Below, in pieces: positions 1 through 11,900 of a stretch of DNA of 64,000 nt. Each line of letters begins with the position of its first letter. The first letter of the stretch is position 1. Below the pieces are notes generated by a model. It ran no database searches. It was not told the DNA's origin and worked only from the letters and a program-made list of their open reading frames with translations. The position numbers were made by a program, and so were the translations under genes. Origin of the DNA: Pteria penguin (taxonomy: Eukaryota; Mollusca; Bivalvia; Pterioida; Pteriidae); NCBI GenBank assembly GCA_035048485.1, contig CM068583.1, forward strand, positions 20,125,341 to 20,189,340. Direction: 5' to 3'.

Positions 1-209
1 TCCATGTCTCTTATACAGAATGGTGCACATATTAAGACTATGCCAGCCCCAAGAATTATTCCTAGAAAAAAAGCTCCAGCAATCCACCCAGAATCAATGT
101 CAAAGGTACTCTGTCCAATATCCAAGGTAACAGGGAGACATACATCCAACACATTATAGATGTTTGACTCTAAAGGGGTAGACATGATGACGTCAAGTCA
201 AAGGAAGAT
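1..209 (-). CDS. EVC: EVC-like gene, first coding exon (partial)
   Basis: Read on the minus strand, a polypyrimidine tract and AG end at about 210-212, followed by a 24-base leader and an ATG at 185-183. An in-frame TGA lies just upstream, so this is the first possible start. The frame stays open to the window edge for 61 codons. The product begins MSTPLESNIYNVL and has one hydrophobic segment at about residues 33-54 (GWIAGAFFLGIILGAGIVLI), then a Cys/Arg stretch. A short N-terminus followed at once by a membrane anchor is the architecture of EVC, partner of EVC2 in the ciliary complex that transmits Smoothened signals. The identification rests mainly on position: it diverges from an unmistakable EVC2, as in vertebrates. 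The coiled-coil body of EVC would lie left of the window. Any other small membrane protein remains possible. Confidence 0.62.
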
Positions 210-1422
210 CTGTAAAATAAAGGTAAAATACAAGTTATTATTGATACATGAAGTTTAAATTATAACATATAATGAGTCTTTATCTGGCTGAGGCATGCAC
301 TCAATACTTGATTAAATTTACAACAGGGTCAGAAAATTGCTTTGATCAAAATTGGTCCGTGCAGAGGATCTGATCAAGAAAGAATCAGTAATCGTGCTAC
401 GTATAATTCACATGGAACCTTACTTTATACTATTATTACACTTATTGTAATTGTTTGAAATATATAGCAAAACATTACAAACAACGTAGAAGTACAATTT
501 ATGATCAATTATATAAATAGACACATTTACAAATATACTTTATCTATTTATTAAATCGAAAACTTTGAATACAGTTTATATGCTTCAGGTCTTCATCTTT
601 TGTCTAATGTATTTTTGTCATCAGTTTACAGGAACATGGAAATTTAAGTACCAATATATGGTGTAAAATCAGAAATATGTCACCTTTTACACTTTTTTGG
701 TCAGCTGGTTGTGGAATTTTTGTCAGAATGCAAATTAAACCTTTGTGAAAACATGAAATTTCCTATACTCCGGTTTCATTTCTTTTAATGAAATTTAACA
801 ACTACACAGAAAACATGTGACTTGTATATTTCAGTGAAATGAAAATTTATCTACCTGACTTAAACTGACTTTATTCATATTTTCTCAATATATCGGTGTT
901 TAATGTTTGCATGCAGACAACCATTATGGTATGATACTACATGTATGTAAATGATCTCACAATTTTTACAATATGAATTCTGTTGAGTTCTCTTGCAGTC
1001 TGCATGGTTGCTTGTGAATGTTATAGAACTTATTTTGGAAAATTGGATTGGTAAATGATCACTCCGACATAGTTAACTTTATTAAAATATAGGATGTAAG
1101 GTCATTCACAGTGCCTGAGTGTTAAACTACAAAAAGAAGTGATGTAATACACCTCTCTTTGAGAGGATTGGGAAAATTCCATGTGTTCATATTAGTTTGT
1201 GTTTAGCTAAAACTGCACCACCAGACCTCCAAACAGCTAATCAGAGGTGGGGTATCAATGGTCAGCTCTTTCAGACTACAGCAAAGAGTACACACAGAAA
1301 AATAAATTTGGAGGAATCACAGGGAAGGGATTTTAATTGAACCATGATTTCATTCCCTAGATCTGTACATGTTGAGATAGCTGAGCAGTTGTCACCAAAT
1401 CTGAACCAAGGCTAATTACAAC

Positions 1423-1625
1423 GGCATTCTGAGAGTATTGTTAAAGCATTATACAAGTCCCTCACCAGTCCCGACAAATCCATATGGGGCTGAAAAGTAG
1501 GTCAGTAGCAGTCAAAGGGTAACAGGCATTCTGAGAGTATTGTTAAAGAAATACAAGTTCCCTACCGGTCCCAACAAAATTTTATAAGAGGTCAGTGCCA
1601 GCCAAAGGGTAACAGGCATTCAGAG
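1423..1625. repeat. Tandem duplication, about 90-102 bp unit
   Basis: The phrase GGCATTCTGAGAGTATTGTT starts at 1423 and again at 1525, and a third, truncated copy starts at 1615. Each copy continues into a CAAAGGGTAACA phrase. That makes about two units of 102 and 90 bp that have diverged by small deletions. Confidence 0.75.
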
Positions 1626-1859
1626 AGTGTTAATATGTGTCTATTAGTTAGAGCTGCTCACTTTTTTTCTTTCTTATTTTGTTTTGACGTTTGTAGTTTT
1701 GCTGGACATTTTTGGTCAATGTCATGTATACTGTTAATTCAAATAGATGTCTTTCTTTTTTTTCGAAGGAGAAACTTGTTTTTCAATTACAAAATAAGAG
1801 AGTCAAAGCGTTCTACATCAATTTGCCTTCAAATGTACTGTAATTTAGTGTCACAATAA

Positions 1860-2853
1860 TTTTGAACAAAGGGCAATAGCTCCTGAAAAATTTGATCATC
1901 TGTGACCAAAATCGAAATTGCTCCCAAGTTTCAGCTTGATATCTGTAAGCATGACCATGAAAAGTGTGGAAAACTGATTTTGAACAATTTAGGCAATAAC
2001 TCTAGAAAAAGTACATTAACTGTGACCAAAGTCAAACTAGAACTGTAACTTCTCATGGGGAAGCTTGGTACCATGTTTCATCTTGATATCTATAAGATTG
2101 ATTGATTGATTATTGTTTTATGTCACTCCACGAATATTATTTCACGTATATGGTGATGGCATCTGCCTGATGCAATGCATACAAATTTAGACCTTTGCCA
2201 TGGACCCATCCAAAGCAGTGAGGGATCTTTTGCATGCCACGCCTACCCTGACAAGGGACCTCGGTTTTTACTGTCTTATCTGAAAGACAGAACACCGGTG
2301 TGCCCAGGGCAGGAGTTGAACCCGGGACCTCTCGATCACGAGCAGAACACCTAAACCACTAGGCCACACCGGCTTAGATATCTATAAGCATATAACCAAG
2401 AAAAGTGCATAAAACTGATTTTGAACAAGGGGCAAAAGCTCTGGAAAAAGTATGTCAACTGTGACCAAAGTCAAACTTGACCTGTAACTCCTCATGGGGA
2501 AGCTTGCTACCATGTTTCAGCTTGATATCTGTAAGCATGGCCAAGAAAAGTGTGGAGAACTGCTTTGGAACAAATGGTTATAACTCTATAAAAATTAAGT
2601 CAACTGAGACCAAAGTCGAATTTGATCTGTAACTCGATATCTGCATTGGGAAGTTTGTTACCAAGTTTCAGCTTGATATTTTTTAGCATGACTAAGAAAA
2701 ATGTGGAAAACTGATTTTAAACAAGGGGCAATAACTCTGGAAAGCATGACCAAGAAAAGTCTGGAAAACCGGCATGACAGACAGATGGACAGACAGACCA
2801 ACTGACAGACAGCAGAAACATATAGTCTCCTACTGTTTCACCAGTGGGGGACT
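1860..2853. repeat. Old dispersed repeat with internal tandem units, interrupted by a SINE
   Basis: Units of roughly 150 bp recur, each containing GTTTCAGCTTGATATCTGTA, an AAGAAAAGTGTGGAAAACTG phrase and a TTGAACAAGGGGCAATAACTC phrase. The block ends in a run of CAGACAGA words and CAGTGGGGGACTAATT. GACAGACAGA and GGGGACT ends on internally repeated elements also occur elsewhere in this window (for example 12.98-14.49 kb) and are familiar to me from bivalve genomes. The block is split at 2097-2376 by a younger SINE. Confidence 0.6.
2097..2376 (-). mobile_element. tRNA-derived SINE with 12-bp target-site duplication
   Basis: On the minus strand the element starts with a tRNA-like head: a GCCTAGTGG A-box-like word, then a B box read from 2312-2322 (GGTTCAACTCC). 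A central domain follows (GCATCAGGCAGATGCCATCACC on the complement) and the tail ends in ATCAATCAATC repeats. The 12-bp word GATATCTATAAG flanks it exactly, at 2085-2096 and 2377-2388. This marks insertion by target-primed reverse transcription into the older repeat. Two relatives lie near 62.3 and 63.7 kb. Confidence 0.88.
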
Positions 2854-4835
2854 AATTACACTTACTAAAGATTCATCTTCAGTGAATAATACTATATTTA
2901 GTTGAAATTTTAAATAGAAATTTCACTATACAAACATGTAACTGCTATTTTAAACTGAATAATCCAGTCCTTGGTAGTTACAGTTGCTCACATAACACAT
3001 TAACCAAAGACTAAAATTGTTATCGCTTCAAATATGGAGATCTCTGTACAAAATGTGTGCTTGATAATTAGGAAAGGTTTGGTGGAAGTCATGATCAGCA
3101 ATCTCTCTTCAAGTTATTTGAGATGTGTAATCTGAAATATTTTATCTGCAGTGACCATTTTAAAGTATATGTTAAGAAGGCCAACTTTGTCATAGTGGAT
3201 GCATTCAGAATGAATTAAATCTAATTAGTCTGAACTTTCCTATAGATATGTTGTCACATGACTGTACCTAGTACCTTGATGAAAATATGAACAGAATATT
3301 TCAAATAAAGCTTTAAGTAAGCAAGAAAGACTACTATTTTCTTTAATATCCCCTCATTATTTGACAAGAATTTATAGATAATTTCTTCATTTGAGGTGAT
3401 ACTGCTTCATTATAACACAGTTCCACAATGATTTAAGTTTTTGGCAAAAAAAGGCATGAAGTTTGGTACTACAATGCATTTATAATTGATCATTTGTATT
3501 CATAGACACAAATATAAAACTTATGACAAAACTTAGGATTATAAACTAAGAATTTAAGCCTTTATACAGCTTGCATTTTCAGCCATTACTGTAGAAATAC
3601 CTGCATAGACGCTTTGGTCTACTGATTATTTTGGTGAATAAAAATTAGACATGAAATCTGGCAATTTAGTAAATCTGTTATTAAAATGATTACAAGAAAA
3701 ATATTTTATGATTTGAACTTAGTACTCGATTCTAGGCGCTTTGATCTAGATCATTTCCTCCGTGCATGGATATTGAAAGTAGAACAGAATGTGATAGGTA
3801 AAAAAAAGATTGAAGACATAAATGAAAATTTGGGTGTCAATTACTCATTAATTTTGATCAAACTAACAAAGAGTCTGGAAACTGTTACTGTCTGCAATTT
3901 TTACAGTACCAGTACCGATTCCAGGGTCATGTAACTAATCAGTACTGAGAGTATGTCAGTACAGCAAGAAAGTAACAATTAGAGACTCAGGCTGGATAAA
4001 TCTGTGTATGGTGACATAAACGTACCGTTATGTAGACACGTGCTTGCCAAGTGACCAAAGAAAACACCTGATATAGCACTATGTATGTTATTAAACTAGC
4101 ACTATGTTGACTACCAAAGCAATATTACAATTTACTCCTACAGTACAACTTACTGATCTGATCATCTATCAAACAAATTAGATCTAGAATCAAAAATCTG
4201 AATTACAATAAAAAGGTTCTTACTGTAAGTCTATATAGAATCAGAGCTGCTTGTCCATTTTAGACTATTGCATACATCTACAGTACAGTACAGCTAATCA
4301 GATACGCATGACATACTCTGAGCGACACATTTACTTTGTAAATAAACTTCGTTGTGAAGGCCGCGCATGTTTACAGAAAACGATAACGGATAAGGAATTC
4401 CGAATAAGACATGAAATATAAATTAAGGATTTGAAATTCAGCGATTTAATCAAAGGTTGCGAATAAGATATTCGCTTTCTTATCTGTTTTGATTGAAAAT
4501 ATTATACTTATTACATATATCGCAATAGAATGTTCTTGTGCGTATAAACTTTATCAAATTCCGGAATTATGCTTTACTGTATAGGTGTAGAAATTAGAAA
4601 CGGGCACTGACTAGCAGCGAGCAACTGCAACTAGGCTAGAAGAGTAATACATTTTCACATAAAATATCGGTGAGTAAGATATCATATAACGAATAGCTGA
4701 TAAAGGGAGAACCTTGATAAATTTTGTTGTGAACTGAAATCTTGTTAAATCATGATATCCAAAATAATATGTATTTTGAAGATATAATTTATTAGTTACA
4801 GTCTGTGGACTGCATTGTACTGTAGACAGGTAGAT

Positions 4836-4979
4836 CACAGGCAATCGTATAGTAAGGAGGTGGGGGAGAGATGGTTACTCCAACCCATAAAACTTAAATT
4901 TAAAATAAAAAATAAAATAAAAATTTATGGGTAGGAGTAACAGTCTCTCCCCTACCTCCTTACTATACGATTGCCTGTG
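4836..4979. mobile_element. Foldback MITE with 8-bp direct repeats
   Basis: The element is almost entirely an inverted repeat. Arms of about 54 bp beginning CACAGGCAATCGTATAGTAA surround an A/T-only loop of about 35 bp. The 8-bp word AGGTAGAT occurs directly outside both ends, at 4828-4835 and 4980-4987. Long terminal inverted repeats with an 8-bp target duplication fit a non-autonomous hAT-type element; the superfamily is inferred from duplication length only. It lies under 1 kb upstream of the EVC2 coding start. Confidence 0.8.
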
Positions 4980-5749
4980 AGGTAGATCCATACCCTGTAC
5001 TGTTTGAAATGCAAATGTGTTGTAACAGGTTTATTAGAAAGAAAAATACGAAAACTATATTCTTTCAATCATTTTCTCCTGCTCCTGTTTTCTCACTTTT
5101 TTGTCCCATATTGATTCTTTGGGTAATTTGTATGTATCTTTTTTTTTTGGTGGGGGGGGGGGGGGGCGCTGGCATTATGTATTTACAAATGCCCTTGAGT
5201 CGTGACTCCCGCTACTTCTCCTTTCTTCCCTTTCTTGTTCTTTTGATTACTGTCACCTTCATAAGCCAGACCATTTCAAAGAAATTATTCATAATTATTT
5301 TATTTTGGTTTGAAAACATGCAAGGTACTGAAAACTGATGACTAAACTGGTGTCACAATTGATTTAGGAGGAATGGAATGAAATTGTAAAGTTAAATTTC
5401 ATTTTTTATCAAGGACAGATGCCATCTCCATATTAGTGAAATAATTTTTGTATTAATCACAAAGTTTATATCAAAACAAAAATCAATCAAACACATCACT
5501 TTAAAAGATAAACTGTCAGTGATGGAAGTAAATAAAGGCTGGTAGTTATATTCAAATTAGGAAAATATATTACTCCATATTCATTCTGCTAATGAAATTC
5601 TTGCTGATAATTTACATGTACATGTATAAATAGGTTTATAATATTAGTGGGATATATAATGTGTTGTAGTGATAATGAGTTACAGAGTAAATGAAATGAT
5701 AATACATAAGCTTATTCTAATTTGTTTGTGATTTTGTTTTGGACAATAG

Positions 5750-5944
5750 GTGTCCAGATGAAAGAGTGCTACAGAGAGCTTCCGTGAACATTGAGACATG
5801 AAGACCATGGCTTGGCTGTGGATATCTTGTCTTTTATTGGGAATTTTGGAGACTTGCCAAGGTCTCCAATCCATGGCATTTTTATCCCAGCAGAATTATA
5901 CTGTCAACAGCACAATTTCTTCAAATTACTATGTAGATTATGAT
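5750..5944 (+). CDS. EVC2: EVC2-like exon 1: leader end and signal peptide
   Basis: A pyrimidine-rich tract ends in AG at 5748-5749, so at least one noncoding exon should lie upstream. The main ATG is at 5798. The first 22 residues (MKTMAWLWISCLLLGILETC then QG) form a clear secretory signal with a likely cut after the CQG. The exon ends in GAT before GTAAGT, in phase 0, with 49 codons. A second in-frame Met at residue 4 could also serve as start. Confidence 0.85.
5758..5787 (+). promoter_or_regulatory. Upstream open reading frame in the EVC2 leader
   Basis: After the predicted acceptor at 5748-5749 the leader contains an ATG at 5758 opening a 9-codon frame (MKECYRELP) that stops at 5787, ten bases before the main ATG at 5798. 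It lies in a different frame from the main protein. If the leader exon is as predicted, ribosomes meet this uORF first, so it could damp EVC2 translation. Confidence 0.45.
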
Positions 5945-8900
5945 GTAAGTATTAAATAAATTATACAAGTATACAAATATAAGTGTTAAGAAGATATCAT
6001 ACATTGTATAAGCACATGGTTTTATCATGATTATGGAAATCCCGTGTTTTAAGAGAAATATTTTTTTCGTAAATTGTGAAAAGATCAGATTTGTCCTATA
6101 TGTATCACATCTCAGTCTTTATTACATCATCTTGTGTGGTTTAAACAAAATAATTTATCTTTAGATAATATTATTCAAACCTCAATTTCTTTCAACTTAA
6201 CTGAGCATTCAGAAAGTTTTATGAGTCATTTTACTGCATCACTGTCATATTATTGTGTGGCATGATTCTGAGCATAGTGTAATCCTTTGATATATTACTT
6301 AAATAGTGTATATTTATGCTTATAATAGCACTGATATAAAGCAATACACATTAAAGCAGAATCACATTATAGTAGATGTTATAAGATTAAGGTCAAGTAG
6401 GATAACAATAAATAAAAAGAATTCTGCTAATTGAACATATTCTTTAATAACGCAAGAATATACTATTGTTTTAGGTCAATATATATGTGAGCAATGAGAC
6501 AATTGACTATACTGGAGGATCGGTTGCCTACAGAGGGACATCGTATGTCACAAAGATGGGTAGTGAGTCCGTTCAGACAAATCACTTCCAAACAGGCGTG
6601 GGTCCCATAACAAATGCTCCATTTCTTACCATCAGCAAAGTGGTTCAGGTAAGACAGATATTATTCATCTTGACACATTGATATAACTTATGTGCTTTTC
6701 AGCTAAGGTTTTCTGTTATATAGTAAGTCATGAAGAAACGAGGTATGTTTTTGTTCCCTAGATGGATTTAAGGAAGCAGTAAAAGAAGAGCAATGATATA
6801 TGTTATATCATAAGTATGCATCAACATGCGTTATGTCTAGGTGTAAATCTGAAGATTTACTTAAGTGTTGTTCAAATTGTGTCAGGATTGTCTTACTACA
6901 GTGACATCGTCTACTTTATGCATTGCACAAAAATTTCAAACTTTACAATACATCCAATTGATGCAGGGAAAAATGTTTTATATGGGACCTTGATATTTAC
7001 TGTCTTTCTGAAAAACCATGCACCGAGAAGTTATTGATTTAATGGCTTGAATTAGGAACTTCTTGGCCATGAACCTGGCACTGAGGTCAAGAGGTTTACT
7101 GTAGTAGTGCCACAAAATAGAATTGAAAAAGTTTTTGTAGTAGCTTAATACAACATACAAAAATGAGACTATATTTCTGACACATACTTGTATCATATGA
7201 ATACATGTATTTTAACCTACCCTGCTATAAATACTGGTGCTGATACTAGTTTGGAAATATTGGGCTGATGCTTCATCCCAATGGGAGTTTGATTCTTATG
7301 TGCTTAAAAATGTAAAAACTTCCACTCATATAAATCTTTATGGCTTGGAGATAGATTAGGCCTTTTTTTATTAGCTCATCTGAGCTGTAGGCTCAAGTGA
7401 GCTATTGTGATCAATCGTAGTCCGTTGTCCGTCATCTGTCATCCGTCGTTAACTTATCACATTTTCGACATCTTCTTCAGAACAGATAAACAGTATTTAA
7501 TGAAACTTGGTATTCATGAAGTACTCATGGTCCCCTACAAGTTTTGTTGTTTTTCGTCCAGATCCGTCAACAGATGGCGCCACCACAGGCAAAAGTAGGT
7601 CACAGAGGGTAACCTCCTTTAACAAACTTCTTCTTCAGATTGGGGGCATACAGAGACAAATTGAATGCAAAGGAATGATCTAGAGGGTTTAGTGAAGAAG
7701 TCTTGTCATTTTGGTTCCCTTCCAAAATCAAATTTTAGAAATTTTTTTCGACATTTTTTTGGACTTAGTAATTTCAATGCAGAGAAGTGTCATGTTTTTC
7801 ACTTAATTGATAATAATGATTTCTTATGGACTATTTTGATCATAATTATGGTAAGAAATATTATTGTGAAAGAATTTTGTCAATATCTCCATTTTTGGAT
7901 TTTCTGTGAATTTTTTAAGACTTCCAAATAAGGGTGTATAGGGACAATTCTTTACATTTTTAACTTCTGCTTTTATACCACATGAAAGATTTTAATGAAA
8001 CATGGTATACATAAAATACTATAGGTCCTCTATCAATTTTGTACATTTCATCCAAATTGGTCAACAGATGGTGCCACCATGTCTAAAAAATAGGTCTCAC
8101 AATGGTACACTTGGTAATTGAAATATGGAGAGTAGCGGTTCAAATCCAGCTGTGGTCAAAATTTCTTTTTCATTTCTTTACACATCTAAATAAGTTTTTA
8201 CTCATCATATGAAATTAGGCCATTTTAAGTTGGATCTGGACAATATTTAAAATAATTGTTGTTCATGACCCAGACTTGAAATCAGTCAACAAAAAGCCCC
8301 ACCTAAAGAAAATGACTAACTTGTTGCCCTGAATCACATCTTGCAGAGACAAAGCAAATGCTTAATATCAAAATCACCTGAATGGATGTGCAAAAAACTG
8401 TTGTTGTTTTTTATTCTGGTCTGAAATAAAATTTGACATATTTTTAACATTTGTGTTGACTTAGTCACAGTAATGCAAAAATAAATGAATTCTTCCTTCC
8501 TGCATGACTGATCATCTAGGTACTCAGATGAGCAATATAGGCCCACTTGGGCCTCTTGTATTACATATATTCAGCTATTCTATAGAAACAGTAATGTGTC
8601 CAGAAATGTAGCAACTCAACAGTATTTAATATATCAGTTAACAACAATTTTCATTGCTTGCTTTAATTTTTGTTTTTGATATTTTCAGATAGCTGATGCG
8701 TCTCTTGCTGCAGATTCTGTTCTAGTATATCTCTCAGTTCACAACAATGATAGTGCAAACAGTGCAACGAATGTCCAAGTGGAGTTCAACCTTTTACCCA
8801 TGGGTCTACGCATTGATTATGGTACCATTGCAGGTGATGCGTCATATGGATCCAACTTCAATCAAGTAGTAGGAGAGGTTCAGTTTACCTGGGATATTGG

Positions 8901-11900
8901 TACAATAAATCGTAAGTTACAGAAAGAATATTACATGTACTTCTGTGACAAATGCAAAATTGTTTTGTGCATGTGGATATGGAGAGGTTGTCTTTATGTC
9001 ACTGTGTCTGTCCATGTAAGTTCATCATATTTTTGGGTTCCAGCTCAATTACCAAAATATCTAATATGACCATTGATGAGATAATTCTCATGCCCATGGA
9101 CTAACAAAGAAGTTTGCTAGTGGTCTTGGGATAGATATTTCAATATGGTCATAGGTCAATGTATCATAACAAAATTCATTCAAATTGGATTCTGGCAAGT
9201 TACTGATGCCTTTTAAGCTAAATGGCTGACACTAAACATATATGATACCCATGGCTTATTAAGGAAAAGCAATTTGGTGTAAATGTTGTGCATTGACTGT
9301 TTATTCAGTTTACCTTTTTTACTGGTATGATCACTTCACCATGATGAGGTATGTTCAATCGAAAAGCATTTAACTTTATATAACTCACAATGATATGCAG
9401 AAAGTGAGTTCTGATCAAGGGCAGATAAATAATACTATTGAAATATACTGTGCCTGCATCAATATTAATGAAGTTCATGTTCTAACGGAGTAAATGTTGT
9501 TGTATATTGCACTTATTCATGACTACACTAACTACAAAAGCATAAGGAAATACATATTACGGACAGATGCAAGTCACAATAATTCACTACTTCACTAGCA
9601 TACATGGATAATAAACCTCTTATTTTAGTTTACTAAAATCTGCATGCACTAAAGTGTGTATTATATGGCAAAGTACAAGTTATTTCTTTCATAAAAATCG
9701 AGATATTGCAGTGATATTTGTATTTTTTTCAGCATCTGACACTAAATATGTAGAGTTTACAGTTCATCCCAAGGGAGACAGTGGTAAAGATTTAGTGCAA
9801 GGTGCCACAGCATGGAATACAGAGGTTTTTTATAACTTATCAGTAAGTCAGTTACTTAGATCCTTGGTCCCTGTATAGGGTCATGGACAGTTAGATAAAC
9901 ACTATATATGCATTAAACATATATGAATATTTTTGAGAACAAAAGTTTGGATTTCATTAAAAGTTCTGAGGAACAAAGAACTTATGTTATCTCTTGAGTA
10001 TACTTTAATATAATTATACAATGATGATCTGTTAATCCAGACTTTGTTAATCTGGAAATTCCACTTCTCTGGACAGAGAGTATGGGAACAGATTTCTTCA
10101 ATGTTATTTTGGACCAGTAATTCAGAAATCTGTGTTCCAGATATGGAAGAAAATTTAGGGAACAGATTCTTTCTTTCAGCTTTTGATTCTTTGTTAAACA
10201 TATCGGTGCAGCATTTATCTCGTTCTGAGTGCAGCATATGAATTATCTGTCCATCTTATAGTAAACAGCTTGGGGTATTATCAAATGTCATGTAAACTGT
10301 CATTGATGATTACTTTTGAATAGGTCAGACCAGTTCACTTATTGAAGATAAATGTAAATTGCCAATTTCAATGCTACTCAAATTGATCAATCTGTGCCAA
10401 TTAAAATAGAAAACATAAGGCCGAAGGCAAAAATAGATTTACTTGCTGCTTTCTTTTTTACCTGACACCAAATATATATCATTTATCCGATGATGAATGT
10501 GTTTGATGCATTCCATGGAAATTTTGATCTTTAATGTATACATTGAAACCTTGCGGGATCTTCAATGTGCTGTAGTTTACTGAGACACCAGACCCCTACT
10601 TTTACGATCTCATTTGTACAACAGGACATTAACAAATTGGTAGTGGAAATCAAACCTGAGACTTCTTTAGCACAAAATTGAATTTCAGTCATCATTGTGT
10701 GGATTGTGTTTTCTGATATTTTAGATAAACATTTTTTTTTATCATTCCAATAAACATAGCAATACATGTAGTGTCACAGAAGGTGTTTCATAAGAGGCTT
10801 CCAACACTTGAAGATGAGAAGCCACCTATTCAAACAAATCAAACAGATTTTGATAGTTATGAGGAAGAATTTGCCTCAGTGACAGTGTGTATTGATAGAG
10901 AACATATTTGAGACTGTGATTCATAGAAATGAATAAAATATTCAAACCAGTGTATGAGAAATTCTCCTTTTTCTTTTTATTATGATCTTGTAGTCTGGAA
11001 GATTTGTTAATCCAAAAAACTTGGCCAGAAACAAAAATTTCTGGATTAATGGAGTATCACTGTAGTTATTCAATATAAAACAATGTGTCTGCCTTCTACC
11101 TTGGAGAGTGAATTTTTCTTTCAATGATGTACTTTTCACTACAAAGACTTTTAAGAGAAATTGTTAATGAAATAGTCATAATATTTGTAAATAATGAAAT
11201 TAAACTATATCCTATTTTGATTTGATTCCATCTGTTAATAATGCTATGTTGCAAACTATCATTTGCTTCTCCACTGAGAAACTAGGATACTGAACGTGCG
11301 ACATCGTTGTATATGTTGTTTACTGTGGGTACCAGTACACTATACATATAATTTACGTATGTTTTTTACAGGGTATAAGTCTTGGACCGACGTATGTGTC
11401 TGTTTGCCTGGAGCGTGATGACAACATCATTCAGAGTGTGAGTATTTATACTGTTATCAAAGTGTTCAGTGTTGTAGACTTTGCATTGAATCTGCTATCA
11501 GTTATAATGAAAGAAAATATTTTTTGGTCGGAATTGCGTAGCAATTCCAGACCGCAGTCGTTACAATATGCTGTGGTGAACGCGTGGAACGCAGAAAATA
11601 CCTCCTCGTGTATAAATAGTGCGTCGAAATTTAGAAAAAGCGTGATTAGATTTACTTTTAGTACTTGTAATTCATATTGTACGAGTCAATACAAGATAAG
11701 TTTGATCAGATGAGAAAATAGATGTGCTGTTATTCCATCGATGTAGACGAGTTATATTTATGCGCTGGAGGACATGCAGTCTTTCTGAATACTCGACGGA
11801 AAGTCCCGAAAAAGTATGATTGACATTATTGTGTAGCTGTGCGGTAATTTAAGAAGTACACTACTAGTCCGTACTAGTATCAGTTGTATATAATTAATAA

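Larger units (their letters stand above)
210..5749. other. Divergent region between EVC-like and EVC2-like genes
   Basis: This 5.5-kb stretch should hold the upstream noncoding exons and promoters of both divergent genes, because both first coding exons are preceded by a splice acceptor. I could not place the transcription starts. The interval 4320-4470 has more CpG than its surroundings (a CCGCGC near 4360) and is my best guess for the promoter core. The rest holds a 100-bp tandem duplication near 1.4-1.6 kb, an old dispersed repeat at 1.86-2.85 kb with a nested SINE, and a foldback element at 4.84-4.98 kb. The small open frames here show no protein-like character. Confidence 0.5.

Noticed and set aside
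188..195. TGACGTCA CRE-like palindrome in the EVC leader
   Set aside because: It lies inside a predicted internal exon, not at a promoter, and an 8-bp match can occur by chance.
3900..4900. RFX X-box sites expected for ciliary genes such as EVC and EVC2
   Set aside because: Only half-sites such as AGCAAC near 4620 were found; no full GTNRCC-RGYAAC pair was convincing.
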